DNA from: Gambelia wislizenii
Taxonomy: Eukaryota > Chordata > Lepidosauria > Squamata > Crotaphytidae
Length of the DNA stretch: 64,000 nt
Assembly: GCA_030847615.1 (NCBI GenBank)
Contig: JAUMIR010000005.1
Coordinates: 213,388,645-213,452,644 of the forward strand
Direction of reading: 5' to 3'
In this document: positions 1-11,948 of the stretch, one piece after another
How positions within the stretch are numbered: position 1 is the stretch's first letter
How the letters are laid out: each line of letters starts with the position of its first letter
Translations under genes and position numbers: made by a program
Notes under the pieces: model-generated
Told to the model about the DNA's origin: nothing
Seen by the model: the letters and a program-made list of their open reading frames with translations, nothing else
Databases searched by the model: none

Positions 1-521
1 TTCGGAAGGGGGGCTAGCGAATCCCCCATAAACTATGTGGATTCGGTGTTCAGAAGAATTAGCAGATCTTGGCCTAAAATCTGTACAGCCGTTCTCATGG
101 TTGATCGTCTGTACTTCCTGTTCGCACACATATGAACAGGCAGTGTAATCTGATTGGCTGGCCGAGTAGAGGGAGTGGGGCTAGCAAGGAGGGGAATTGG
201 GAGCAGCCGCCATGTTGGATTCCCGGCTAAGTGAGAGTCCGGTAAGTCCATGGATTTTATATATATTTATTTTTATTTTACATTGTAAATAGGGAAAATC
301 GACTGTCTGCAAAGCAGGCACCTTTTTAAAGAAATAAAAAAAAGCAGCAGGAGAAAACCGCCGCTTGGCTTGCTCACTCCAACCAGCTGGGGAAGGGGGG
401 TCATACGGAGTTTAGGGGGGAGTAAAAAATAATGTAGGCAGATCGTAGGTATTCGAACGACTGCCTATTCATATTTTTTACCCCCCAAATGGATTTTTTA
501 AAAAATCGTATAGACGGGCCC
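1..521. mobile_element. Inverted-repeat DNA transposon, copy A (cut by window edge)
   Basis: Same element as 3169-3781, matching through most of its length. The right terminus read inward is GGGCCCGTCTATACGATT, an inverted match of the left terminus of copy B. It contains a CCAAT-type stretch (GATTGGCTGG) and no coding frame of the family. The left end is missing. The GGGC...GTCTACAC terminus recalls PIF/Harbinger-type elements; that assignment is tentative. Confidence 0.7.
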
Positions 522-1743
522 TTCATGGCATTCAGCTCTCTTTTGTTAACGCTTTCTATCTTTAAAGTGGACATGGAGTGGACAGCCTCTACATAACCTT
601 CAACTAAATATCTTTCTCCCATAAAATAGGACATGTGGTCCAGTATCCAATGGGGAGCTTCACCTAATGCAGTTTTGGTCATCAGAACAGTGGGGGCATT
701 CCCCATGTACCCACAGATCTATCCGCAGAGGTCTGGGTTCCCTCTGGAGTCAGTTTTCAGGCAGTGTAGATAGTCAAATGAGGAAGGGGAAACAAATAAA
801 GTTCTAGAGGGCTGCATGATTCCAATCCTTGGTTTAAAGTTTATAGAAAATGTAACCAGAGTTTATTTCTCAAAAACAACCTCTACCACTTGTTTACATT
901 GATATGAGAGATGAAAAAACATATATAGATTTTGCTTAGCTTGTTCTATGGTATCTAGCTGTTGCATTCACCTTGTAACAAGTGACATGCTTCCAGTCGT
1001 GTCATCATCTACATTGGTTTAGCAATCTGTGGACTCCTTTGTTAACATGTCCTTGATAGTGAAGAGTTTCCCCTCCCTGCTTTCTTTTCACCAGCAGGAA
1101 AAATCGTTTTTATTTCAGCAAGTTTTTAATTTGTAGTTGCGGGCACAGAGGCTTTTATTGGGGTGTGTTTTTGTATATTTTTATTATTTTTATTGTTTTG
1201 CATTGTATATGTTTTAAAAATAATTTTAATTGTTACTTTTTAATTGGTTTATTTTTACTTGTTTTTATGTTGTAAACTGCTTAGGGAGAGCTTTGGCACT
1301 GATAAGCAGTATGGAAATATAGATAATAAATAAATAAATAGGTCATTTTTTGTCTAAGGGCTACACTGGGCATTGCTCCATTTACACATTTGGTGGTGTT
1401 TTTAAACTTAATTATCAAGTGTAGGATTGGAACCCTGGTGGTGTGGTAGGTACTTAAACTGTTGTCCTCACTATGATCCTAGTGTGAATCTCTTCACCCC
1501 ATGCCTGCTCTTTTCACTGGAAGGAAAACTTTCATGACCATGAAAGGGACATTTCCTTCTCAGTACAAATAGTAAGCAAAGGACTCATGATCCACACTAG
1601 GACTGTAAAAAGTTGATTCTCTCCCCCACCCCCATCTCCTTCCAAGGTGTGGATCAGTCCCCCTATGACCACTGTTTACTTCTTTTTAAGGTCATACAGT
1701 CAAACCTGCTTTGGCCTGGAGGCACATGTAAATGAAACAAGTA
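522..1743. other. Intergenic, no gene seen; LINE/SINE tail at about 1110-1345
   Basis: AT-rich. The stretch near 1260-1340 (TTGTAAACTGCTTAGGGAGA and then a run of AAATAAAT) looks like the 3' tail of a squamate LINE or SINE. Nothing else recognised. Confidence 0.5.
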
Positions 1744-1966
1744 CAGTGGGCCCTCAGTATCTGTTGGGGTTAGTTCCAGGACCCAGTGGATACCGACATC
1801 TGTAGCTGCTCGTCTCATTATATACAATGGCATAGTAAAATGGCATCCTTTATATAAATGGCAAGCAGCAAGGTTTGATTTTTGGAATTATTTTTTTCCA
1901 AATATTTTTGAGCTGTTGTTGGTTGTATCTGTGGATGTAGAACCCATGGATACAGAAGGCCGAATG
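1744..1966. mobile_element. Tigger/pogo-like MITE
   Basis: Begins CAGTGGGCCCTCAGTATC and ends GGATACAGAAGGCCGAATG, flanked by TA on both sides (1742-1743 and 1967-1968), as expected for pogo/Tigger insertions. Related copies at 38607, 38883 and 51406. No transposase; a short non-autonomous copy. Confidence 0.75.
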
Positions 1967-1968
1967 TA

Positions 1969-2727
1969 TGATTTAAGTTTAAAGCATTTTGCCTTAGGAA
2001 CACACACACATAGAGTAAAATGGAGCAATGCAGAGAATGAATAGCTTATATTAGGTCATTGTGTAAAACCACAGAAAGAAGCAGCATGGCTATCTCATTA
2101 TATCTCACAATTGCAGTATAAGTCTGCAGTTTAAAAGGCTTCCAATTAAAATTACACTAAATCCCTTCTGACCTCATTCTTTCCATTCCTATGAAAGTGG
2201 AATGTTTCAGAAGCAGTAAAAGCTTGAGACATTATTAAATGTATTTCACATTCCCAAGACATTGACTCTTTTGCAAATGTTATACTATGCATATTCAAGT
2301 TCATGTGTGTAAATACAAATTTGGCTGTAGGTTAGCCAATTGATTATACACTTTAAAAAAAAGTACCAAATCTAGCAAAATGTAAAGACCAAAAAGCATG
2401 CCAACACACATATAACGGCTGCTTGTCCTTACTATATTCATGAACAATGCAGAACAATGTAAAATCTATGTTGTATCAGCTACTTGGTGTCATGCTATTC
2501 TTGTTTTCCCCTTTGACACTAATCTAATTGCTATATTTTTAAAAAGTGTATAATTATCTAAATAGCCATGGCCAACTTTGTATTTTGTTGCTTATTCTTA
2601 TAACTATGAGCAATGCTGAATTAAATGCAATATATTTACTGTGAACTAATGTATTCTTACTCAGAAATTAAGAATGGATAATTCTACTCACACTTTTACC
2701 AACTTTTCATACTATGATCCTTCCATA
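1969..2727. other. Intergenic, nothing recognised
   Basis: AT-rich single-copy-looking DNA without coding or repeat signals that I can name. Confidence 0.4.
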
Positions 2728-2965
2728 CCAACTCTGCGAGCTGGATGTTGGTACACCATGCTCCAGTGGTTCCATTCCTACCTGCAGAGTCAGTTGCAGA
2801 GCATTCTTTGACTGTTTCTCAAACTCTTAGCAATTGAGCTGTGGGCTTCTGCAGGACCAGCTTGTCCATCAGTGCTATTTAACATATGTATGAAACCATC
2901 AATAGGGGATTTGGAACAAAATGACACACAGCTGTCTTTAACTATAGTATCTGAATCAGGTTTGG
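2728..2965 (+). pseudogene. L2/CR1-type reverse transcriptase fragment
   Basis: The plus strand shows the sequence ...AGCWYTMLQWFHSYL followed, with decay, by a remnant of the VLFNICMKP block that follows the PQG motif of L2/CR1-clade reverse transcriptases. Short, frameshifted and old. Confidence 0.55.
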
Positions 2966-3029
2966 TCATGCAAATGCTTATGGACTTGGTGGTAGATTTG
3001 ATGTGGATGAAGGAACTTAGGGCAAATCT

Positions 3030-3150
3030 TCATTGGCAGCAGCAAGATTTCTCACAGGAATCTTTCCCTTACCTGGAAATGCCAGGAATTGAATCTGGGA
3101 CTTTCTACAAGGAAAGTATATGCCCTGTGCCACTGAACTATGGCTGCTCC
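3030..3150 (-). repeat. tRNA-derived SINE fragment
   Basis: On the minus strand this reads as the tRNA-like head of a squamate SINE (GCTCAGTGG-type A box area near 3140, B-box-like GATTCAATTCCTGG near 3085). Related to the copy at 7795-7985. Confidence 0.5.
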
Positions 3151-3168
3151 AGAGCATGGGGAGAGGTA

Positions 3169-3781
3169 GGGCCCGTCCACACGGTAAAAAAAATGCATAC
3201 AACATTTGGGAGATCAATCATCCATACACACGGCTGTTCAGATGCATACGTGTCATTCAGAAGGGGGGGCTAGCGAATCTCCCATAAACTACGTAGATTC
3301 AGTGTTCAAGAGTATTAGCGAATCTTGACCTAAAATCCGTACAGCCGTTCGTATTGTCAATGGTCTATACACCCCGTTTGCACACATACAAACAGGCAGT
3401 GTAATCTGATTGGCTGGCTGAGCACAGGGGGCAGGGCTAGCAAAGAAGGGAATTGGGAGCAGCTGCCATGTTGGATTACCGGCTAAGCGAGAGTCCGGTA
3501 AGTCCATGATTTTTACATTCATTCCTTTTTATTTTATATTGTAAATATGGAAAACTGACTGTCTGCATAACAGGCAGCTTTCAAAATAATTTTTTAAAAA
3601 GTGGCAGGAGATTTAAAACTGCCGCTTGGATCACTCGCTCCAACCAGCTGGGCAAGGGGGGTCATATGGAGTTCGGGGGGGGTGTTAAAAATCATGTAGG
3701 TGGATCGTACACATACGAACGGCTGCCTTTTCGGATTTTTAACTCCCAAATGGATTTTTTTAAAATCGTGTAGGCGGGGCC
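3169..3781. mobile_element. Inverted-repeat DNA transposon, copy B (complete)
   Basis: 613 bp. Left terminus GGGCCCGTCCACACGGT, right terminus read inward GGCCCCGCCTACACGAT. Neighbouring triplets are GTA and ATA, a possible but imperfect 3-bp target duplication. Body matches copy A (1-521) including the GATTGGCTGG and GGGAGCAGC stretches. No transposase, so it needs one in trans. Confidence 0.75.
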
Positions 3782-6380
3782 ATAGTAGACTGGGTAGACT
3801 GTGGTTGCAACCCTGTTCTCTGAATGCATTTAAAATTTAATGGTGGGAGATGTCTGATAAGTCTTCAGTCAGTTGAGGAAAAAAGACAGAGTAGCAACTG
3901 TCAAGCTCTCAAGTTTGTGGGAAAGAATCCTCTGCTTGTTTGCCTTGGATGACTTTTGGACTGTGCAAAACTCAGCAACCTACCTCCTACCAGCAGTGGG
4001 TTACAACACAAATACAGTAGTCAAGCATCTATTCTGGCTCCCTATTTGTCTTGCCAGGTGTGAATTTTGGTCTTGATCTGAAATGCTTCCATTTCTTGCA
4101 GTCAATGCCTTCCTGGCTATTCAAACTGGAGGAGCAGACAAAGAGATGTTGTCACACAGTTCCTCATAATTGTGGAAACACTGCCCAGTAAAATTGTCCT
4201 CCTTGGACTGACATTCAGTAGTCCAGATTCAGATGGTATCATGCAACATTAATATGACTGGAGATTTTGTTTTTATTGTACTGTACATACTTTATTTTTA
4301 AACTTTTATTTGTCCTGACATTCTGTAAAGGAGCAAGGCAGAAATGAGCTAACTGAATAACACACAGTAAGACTTAGTGTGTTTACACATTTTTATCATC
4401 AGCAAACTATTTACCTAAGGTAGAGAAGTTTTGCTTTAAATAGTAGTACTGTATTAGCATGAGTGTATTAGCATGGAGTTAAAATGGGAGCTGTGAATTT
4501 TGGCCTTTCTTCTTTGTTTTGCCATTTTGAAGCACTATGGCTATGAAACTACATAGTCTGAGGAGAGGTTTGGTGGTTGCATACCTCAGAAAACAGATTT
4601 GTATTTAGTCTGTTTGGTCAGCTAGAGAAAAACAAGCTGGGAGGTGATAAAAATGTCAAGGTCATAATGTTCATGGAAGCTTTTTGACCAGCCAGGAATT
4701 TTTATTAATTCTTTAAATGCAAATACCGAGGCACTGTAGACATGCTTCATACCTCCTGCAGAGGACTAGGTGGAAAATTACAATTAGCCTTCCAGAACAA
4801 AAACATAGTACTAAGCACAAGAAGCTGGATTTTTCTTATACATGTATGCAGATGTATCACTAAGTCTTATAGAACTACTACCCAAGATCAGAACATCAGA
4901 ACCAAAAGCCTGTTTCACATCTTTTGTGTTGTTGTATGTGCAGAATACTGTATATGAGTCTTGTTCAACAATCAGCTTTCTCTGTTCCTGTGAGTTCCAT
5001 GGAAGTCTGCAAGATGTTAGGCTTTTGAAACCTCTATCAGACTATAAGGGCAGCTGTAAGCCCCTTTAAATGCAGTCTCCAGCCACTCATTTGCCCCAAT
5101 CATGCATAGGGCATTGATGAAGATTTGAATTTTGAGCAAAAGAGGATTGGATGAAGGGAAATAAACCCCTCTTATGTGTACTACTTTTTTCCCCTTTCCA
5201 ACTATCTCTCACCACCAGTGCTTTTCTCTCAGCTGAGCTTCTGCAAGGGAACTTGGCTGGGGAGAAATACAGAGATATTTGTTAACCAGATCAAACAGAA
5301 TTGTTTCTTTTTTGCAGTTTCTGCATATCACACAAATGGATCTTGTGCATGCCAGAAACTTATTCAGAACTTTCTAGAACTGAGTAGCTTTGGTGGGAAA
5401 CTCCAAAGAATACCCTGCCTTCTTTCTGTACCATGAATAATCCAGCTCACCAAAGCTTCTCTTCCATCATCAGTACCTCTTCATCTGTGACAGGAAAAAC
5501 TTCTTTCACATCATTCTCCTCTTGATATTCTCCTTGTAGCTGAGTAGATTTCCCTCTATACATGATTTCTTTCTCCTTTTCTTACTTCCTTCTATCATTT
5601 CTTTGTCAAAATAAAAAAAACCAGTTTCCCCTCATGGATCTCCACCCACTTTCTTTCCACCTTTTATGGCCTCTAAAGCACTCTTTAAATGTTGTGCTTT
5701 TCGTGGATGGAAAATCTCTCCCATAGATGGGCATTCCTAGTGTTTATTTTATTTGGGAGCGAAACACAAGCTTCTTCAGTCTGCTGTGGCATTATACTTC
5801 AGGGCCTGAGAAACCACATTTCTCATTTTCATCTCTGTTGTTGGGAGCAGTACCTTCAAGAAGGTGGTCAAGCTGTAAAAAACAAAACAAAACTGCTGTA
5901 CTTCACTTCTTCATGAATCTGTAATAATCCTTCATTATTGAAGATTTTGGAACAAAACTGACAGGATAATTTCTGTCAATACCATTGGATTTGGTACTGA
6001 AAACATCTTTGACTTTGATGACTACATCTTCAGTGTCAATATTTAGAATTATCATCTGGAGAGCTCTTGAGTCTCATTACACTATAAACCCCAAAATTTG
6101 ACAGGATGTTGCCATGGCGGTTAGAGTAGACTATAATGCTATAACAGTGTAGGGTGATAAGGAGAAAAGAAACTGAATCAAACAATGTCCAATAAACACA
6201 TCCTCAACAAAGTGTAGACCTGTTCCTACCAATGAAGAGGACACTTCCTGTTCTTTTCTGTAGTGATAGGTTTATCTGTCCCAGTGTTGGCAAATCTTTA
6301 GGAGAAAGGACCCACTTGTGGTGATTGTGCAAGATTTCAGCTTAAAGTGCCTGCTGCATCATTGACTACTCTGGATGGAT
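3782..6380. other. Intergenic, nothing recognised
   Basis: About 2.6 kb of AT-rich DNA. Several short open frames occur on both strands but none shows a protein family, splice sites or codon pattern that I would trust. Confidence 0.4.
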
Positions 6381-6383
6381 GGA

Positions 6384-6612
6384 TAGATAATAATAATATA
6401 AATAATAATAAAATTTTATTTCTATCCCGCTCTTCTGCAACGCAGTGGGGTGGCTTACAATATGAAACTCCATAGACACAGTACCCTAGCTCACCCACCC
6501 CTTAAAATAATATTAAATTATAAAAGATTAAAAACATACAGTAATTAAAATATATAAATTAGAAAGAAAAAAAGTTAATGGATGGACAGACGGACAGACA
6601 GACAGACAGACT
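6384..6612. repeat. LINE/SINE tail and simple repeats
   Basis: An AATAAT run at about 6388-6415, then a LINE-tail-like stretch (TATCCCGCTCTTCTGCAA...GGTGGCTTACAA), then a GACA microsatellite at about 6584-6611. Confidence 0.6.
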
Positions 6613-6948
6613 TCCATATGCACCACTCCCATAGCTGCTACCAAAATACTGTAGTGGTGGAACTCTGACAGGGCAATTCAAAGGGTGTTCTTATAGAAAC
6701 CTGGTGACCTCATAATTCTGGGTCCAAAAGTTTTCTCCACCTCTCCTAGGGGGAATACACATGATGGCATCACACACTAGATCTTCTCATACATTCCAAA
6801 GCAAGGTTTGTTGTTCAGACTTTCAGGACCTAATCTTCAGAGTAGGGTGATCTGTCCCAGCTAGATACACACTTGGTTATAGTATTGTGATTTCTTTTTA
6901 TAAGTTCCAGAGGTCAAAAAATTGGTGTGTCACACAAAGATAGACGCA

Positions 6949-7641
6949 TGTGATAAGTAAATGACCCCCCCCCCAAGCACTATGCAGTGTTGTGTGGGGG
7001 AGGTGTTTTAGTGATCACACATGACTCCAAGGCATCCTATTGGCCATGGTGTACCACACCATGGCCGAGATAAGGCGGGGCAGAGCCTACCTTATTTAAG
7101 ATTCTGCCGCCCCTGGCCTCTTCCTCTTTCTCTTCGACGACAACTTGGGTGGTTTGGACTGCTTCGTTGGTCAACTGGTTCACTTATTGACTGCATCATA
7201 AGTCTTGGGAGAGCTAAGTGGTTTGGTGGGGAGGGGGGCATTATATTACACAGCTGGGCTGTTTGTTTGGAGTATCTGCGTGGGAGTTTGAGTGTTGCAT
7301 GTGCCCAGTCTGGTGTTTGTGAGTGAGAGCTAATTGTGGGTGTAGGAGCCAGGGTTCTGCTGGTGTATGTGCATGTGTCAGCTATGTCTTCTATATTTTG
7401 CCTTGAAAACAGCTTGAAAGGGTGCATGTGGAGTTGCTAGTACGTGTGTGTGTGCCGTGTTCCCATCACACAACTGCTTTTGCAGGAGGCGGTAAGAGTG
7501 AGAGCTGACCTTAAATTTGGCCATTTGCCTCCCTTTTGCCTCACTTGTGAACCTATCTGAGGAGGGGATTTGTAAAAGAGTAAGGTGCTGTTGTGTGTAC
7601 TATGGCATTGCTTCCATCACAAGGGGGTGTGATAAGTAAAT
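6949..7641. mobile_element. 665-bp insertion bounded by 14-bp direct repeats
   Basis: TGTGATAAGTAAAT occurs exactly at 6949-6962 and 7628-7641. The enclosed 665 bp starts GACCCCCCCC and ends CACAAGGGGG. Inside are a TTATTTAAG TATA-like site (about 7090), a CCATGGTGTACCACACCATGG palindrome-like stretch near 7045 and a GC-rich leader. A 14-bp duplication with no A-tail is unlike LTR or DNA transposons of familiar type; family unresolved. Confidence 0.6.
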
Positions 7642-7794
7642 AAGAAATGAAAATTAAAGAAATTATGAATGCTTTTCTGATTCTTTTAAAAATATATTTC
7701 CACCTGACCTGAAAGTAAACAGTTTAAGACCATAGCAAAGGAACAGGCATAGAGCTCAGTTTGACCATATTCATAGCCTTCTTTATTATAATGT

Positions 7795-7985
7795 GCCTGC
7801 ATTTTCTGCACATAACAGTGGAAAGGCCATTCTTCAGTGGGAATGCATATGTGTTACATGCAAAAGATTCCAGGTTCAGGTCCTGGTACCTCCAAGTAGA
7901 GCTGAGGAAAGCTGAGATCTGAAACCCTAGAGGGACACTGCCAGTCAATGTCAACAGTACTAAGTTAGTACCAACTGACCTGGTA
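7795..7985 (+). repeat. tRNA-derived SINE
   Basis: Decayed tRNA-like head with CAGTGGGAATGC A-box region and GGTTCAGGTCC B box, followed by the ACCTCCAAGTAGAGCTG and CTGCCAGTCAATGTCAACA body seen in many squamate SINEs. Confidence 0.55.
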
Positions 7986-8018
7986 CAAATCGTCTTTTTA
8001 AATACACAGAGACCTCTC

Positions 8019-8272
8019 ATAGAATCATGAGTTAGAAGAGACCACAACCCCCTGGCATGCAGGAATACACAAATAATTCCCGACAGATAGCCATCCAGCC
8101 TCTGTTTAAAAACCTCCAAAGAAGGAGACTCCACCACGCTCCGAGGCAAAGCATTCCACTGCCAAACAGCTGTCAGGAAGTTCTTCCTAATGTTTAGGTG
8201 GAACCTCTTTTCCTATAGTTTGAACCCATTGCTCTGTGTTCTAGTCTCTGGAGCAGCAGAAACCAAGCTTGC
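8019..8272 (-). mobile_element. CR1 LINE 3' fragment
   Basis: Minus-strand CR1 3' end: AATCATGAGTTAGAAGAGAC tail at 8025, then the C-terminal reverse-transcriptase ORF remnant (SVVESPSLEVFKQRLDGYL) and the CCAGAGACTAGAACA stretch. More decayed than the copy at 9050-10370. Confidence 0.8.
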
Positions 8273-9049
8273 TCAATTCTTAAAAATCCTGTCTTTTCCC
8301 ATAAGTACCTTTAAGAAGTATCTAACAGATGTGTTTCCACTAAAGATGATGATGGCTTTCTTATTTGTAACCCTTTTTCTGTCCTGTTGGATGCTTTTTA
8401 TAAAATATTCCCATTCCTTTATAGTCAAATGTATTGAGAATTTATTGGAATTACTTTTGTTCCCCTTCCCACATAGTGAGATTTGCGGACTTGTCTGCAT
8501 GTGCAAACAAACAAACACTTGTGTTCACTCCATAGTCATGGCACAGTTGCCACACAACATTTGTGATGATTTGCATCTTGATTAGGGTTTCTGCAGGGAG
8601 ATCCAGGTCTAATAAGATTAATAGTTTGCTCCACATTTCAGGGGGAAACCCAGATTATCAGCTATGTGGTGGCCACAGATTGGCTTCAGTGCAAAGCGGG
8701 TGAGGCTTCTGGTAAATGAGACTCTGTTTTGGCACTTTTTAATTTTTAAACATTTTTCAATGTGTATCTGTATAAGTGCATCTCTGTTTATCCTGTAATA
8801 GAATATTCTGAGACAATTTATATTCAAATATTCACATGCATGGATGAACAAGAAAAAACCCAAAGCAGCTCCAGTTATGTGGCTGGAAATAATGTGATGT
8901 ATAGGACACATGATCAGTGTTGGATTGCCCTTTTACATCGCTGTGAGTATGGCTATGAATACAGTGTAGTGGGATACGCTGGAGAAGCCCTGGTAAGGGT
9001 GTGTTTACAGGGCCACTGTGGATCAAAAACGTCCACAGTGACTACAAGA
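8273..9049. other. Intergenic, nothing recognised
   Basis: No family motifs or splice-like structure seen in the short frames here. Confidence 0.4.
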
Positions 9050-10370
9050 TGAATCATAGAATCATAGAATCATAGAATTGCAGAGTTGGAAGAGACCACG
9101 AGGGCCATCCAGTCCAACCCCCCTGCCACGCAGGAAATCACAATCAAAGCATCCCCGACAGATGGCCATCCAGCCTCTGTTTAAAGACCTCCAAGGAAGG
9201 AGACCCCACCACGCTCCGAGGGAGTGTGTTCCACTGCCGAACAGCTCTTACTGTCAAAAAGTTCCTCCTCATGTTGAGGTGGAATCTCTGTTCCTGGAGC
9301 TTGCACCCATTGCTCCGTGTTCCAGTCTCTGGAGCAGCAGAAAACAAGCCTGCTCCATCCTCAGCGTGACATCCCTTCAAATACTTAAACAGGGCTATCA
9401 TATCGCCTCTAAACCGTCTTTTTTCCAGGCTAAACATACCCAGCTCCCTAAGTCTCTCCTCATAAGGCATTGTTTCCAGACCTTTCACCATTTTAGTTGC
9501 CCTTCTCTGGACACGCTCCAATTTGTCAATATCCTTTCTGAATTGTGGTGCCCAGAACTGGACACAGTATTCTAAGTGAGGTCTGACCAAGGCAGAATAG
9601 AGTGGCACTATTACTTCCCTTGATCTAGACACTATACTTCTATTGATGCAGCCCAAAATTGCATTGGCCTTTTTAGCTGCCGCATCACACTGTTGGCTCA
9701 TGTTCAACTTGTGGTCTACTAGGACTCCTAGATCCCTTTCGCACGTAGTCTCATTCAGCCAGGTCTCTCCCATCCTATATTTATGCATTTCATTTTTCCG
9801 CCCTAAGTGCAGTACTTTACATTTCTCCGTATTGAATTTCATTTTGTTAGCTTTGGCCCAGCTCTCCAGTCTATCCAGGTCATTCTGAATTTTGATCCTG
9901 TCCTCTAGGGTATTAGCTACTCCTCCCAATTTGGTGTCATCTGCAAATTTGATAAGTATGCCCCTAATTCCCTCATCTAAGTCATTGATAAAGATGTTGA
10001 ATAGCACTGGGCCCAGGACAGAACCCTGTGGCACCCCACTGGTCACATCTTTCCAAGACGAAGAGGAGCCACTGCTAAGCACCCTTTGGGTTCGGCCGGT
10101 CAACCAATTACAAATCCATTGAACAGTTAACTTGTCTAGCCCACATTCTACAAGCTTGTTTGCAAGAATGTCATGGGGAACCTTGTCAAAGGCCTTACTG
10201 AAATCAAGGTATGCAATGTCCACAGCATTCCCTTCATCTACCAAGCTGGTAACTTTATCAAAAAAAGAGATCAGATTAGTCTGGCATGACTTGTTTCTCT
10301 GAAACCCATGCTGACTTTTTGTGATTATGGCATTGCCTTCTAAATGTTCACAGACTCTCTGTTTAATGAT
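9050..10370 (-). mobile_element. Young CR1 LINE, 5'-truncated
   Basis: The 3' terminus at about 9052-9085 carries the CR1 hallmark of repeated ATTCTATG units (three here, read on the minus strand). The copy starts abruptly at about 10370, where similarity with the CR1 at 14114-16590 stops. It contains an unbroken reverse-transcriptase reading frame. 5' truncation is the normal result of target-primed reverse transcription. Confidence 0.93.
9144..10370 (-). CDS. CR1 ORF2 reverse transcriptase, C-terminal ~409 codons
   Basis: Open from the truncation point to the natural stop after DGHLSGML. Motifs in order: HGFQRNKSCQTNL, DFSKAFDKVPHD (with catalytic Asp), SGVPQGSVLGPVLFN, FADDTKL (the FADD active site), LESWAKANKMKFN, then the LGVLVDHKLNM thumb/connection and PLYSALVRPHLEYC. 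The endonuclease domain and fingers are missing through 5' truncation. The frame can be extended to an ATG at 10400, but the first codons come from flanking DNA. Absence of any stop marks a recent insertion. Confidence 0.9.
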   Translation of the reverse strand: MIKQRVCEHLEGNAIITKSQHGFQRNKSCQTNLISFFDKVTSLVDEGNAVDIAYLDFSKAFDKVPHDILANKLVECGLDKLTVQWICNWLTGRTQRVLSSGSSSSWKDVTSGVPQGSVLGPVLFNIFINDLDEGIRGILIKFADDTKLGGVANTLEDRIKIQNDLDRLESWAKANKMKFNTEKCKVLHLGRKNEMHKYRMGETWLNETTCERDLGVLVDHKLNMSQQCDAAAKKANAILGCINRSIVSRSREVIVPLYSALVRPHLEYCVQFWAPQFRKDIDKLERVQRRATKMVKGLETMPYEERLRELGMFSLEKRRFRGDMIALFKYLKGCHAEDGAGLFSAAPETGTRSNGCKLQEQRFHLNMRRNFLTVRAVRQWNTLPRSVVGSPSLEVFKQRLDGHLSGML

Positions 10371-11796
10371 GGGTTCAGGGTTTCCTGCCAGTGTAGACAA
10401 GCACTAGCAAGGAAGCAATCTAAGGCCGAAGGAACCAGAGGCACAGCATGTAATTCAAAACTAGCAAAAATAAAGTTCCTTAAGTCAGTAACCGAATAGG
10501 CCAGAAATGGGTAGCATATCCAAGACAAGCTGACATTGAAATGTACTGGGTTCCAAAAGACAATCGTATCACAGAAAACAACAATCAAAGGAAAGAAAGT
10601 AAATGCTTAGCCAGACAAGATTTTCTTTTGAGAAATGTAGACTGAAGAGCAAATTCTTTACTGTAGACCTTTAGGGTTAGCTGACTTTAGTTCTTAGCCA
10701 GGTGCCACGGAAGTGCCAGCCTAAAACGTGTTGGTGCCTGAGGCTGAGCAGCAAATGTTACCCCCCCCACCCCGCCACAAATTGCATATTACCCAAAGTC
10801 AGACATAGGTATTTTGACACATAAGGTAAACAAAAACAATAACAAATAATTAATTATTTGGTGTTATTTCTTGACATCCCAAACTGCTGCCCAAGGCAGC
10901 CTCTTCACTCTTTCTAATGGTAAGGGCAGTCCTGGCGGCCTAACTTTGTAGCACGGTGCTCAGTCTTCTAGGCTTGTGACTCAGGAAACAAAGTGCTAGC
11001 CTGGAATACGGTTACTAAGGGGCCTTTTTGAGTCTTTATATCCCCCACCCTCTTGATGCCTTCCTAGTAGAAAATTTAGTGAAGTTTATTCAATGTATAT
11101 CCCATCTTTTTTCTGGCATGGGACAAGAATAGTATTATTTGAACAGGGCCAGCGTTATACAAGCTAGAAACACTTCTGCCCAAGCGCACATGTTGTTACC
11201 AAATGATAGCTTTGGGCTGAATTCTTCTCCTCTAGACCTCTAGTTTATTGAGTACTCTTAATACTTTTATCCCATGTCTTGATGTCACTATGCTGTGTCT
11301 TTCTCTGACCCCATTACGTTTTGTTGTCGTCTTCTGCTGCTGGAGGTGGGAAAGGAAAAACAAACAAGATCATGATGTCAGGACACATGGTAATTTGAGT
11401 TAGATATTATCAGAAACAGTGGGAATTTTAATATTTATTTCTGCCCTAAAAGAATAATGTAATGTAATAAACATACAATTTCATTCATTTTTCATGTTGT
11501 GCCTGGTGCCTGGTTTTCCTTCCAAAAGGAAGACCAAAGCAGATGACAAAAACATAGAAAATGAAGATGAAGAACTGAACAATTTTAATTCATTACCTAA
11601 GGGGGGGAAAAGGTGATTAATTAACATAATGCAATATATTTTTCTACAGTACAAATATTTTAATACGTAACAAGAGGACGATCAAACACTACGCATTTTA
11701 GTGAAAACTATGCTCTAATGTTCCAAATTCAGCCAGCACTGTACTGAAATGTTGAGACATACAGATTCACACCAAACATGGGTGTTTTTCATCTCT
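10371..11796. other. Intergenic, nothing recognised
   Basis: No gene or nameable repeat. A C-run at 10763-10775 and AT-rich stretches. Confidence 0.4.
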
Positions 11797-11945
11797 AGGG
11801 GCTCAGTTACACGGCAGTTTTTATTGCGGTAATTTGGGCTTTAGTGCTTTTGAGCACCAGTGCCAGGTAGTTTACATGATTTATTGGGAAATGGGTTGCT
11901 CTGTTTATTTTTTCACTTTCTGGTTCAGACAGGCAAAAGTGGGGA
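11797..11945. repeat. Possible terminus of an inverted-repeat DNA transposon
   Basis: GGGGCTCAGTTACACGGCAG at about 11798 resembles the GGGC..GTCTACAC termini of other elements in this window, but no partner end was found. Adjoins the 5' edge of the BEL/Pao remnant. Confidence 0.3.
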
Positions 11946-11948
11946 GGC

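Noticed and set aside
9078..9575. 165-codon plus-strand frame
   Set aside because: Antisense of the CR1 reverse-transcriptase frame at 9144-10370.
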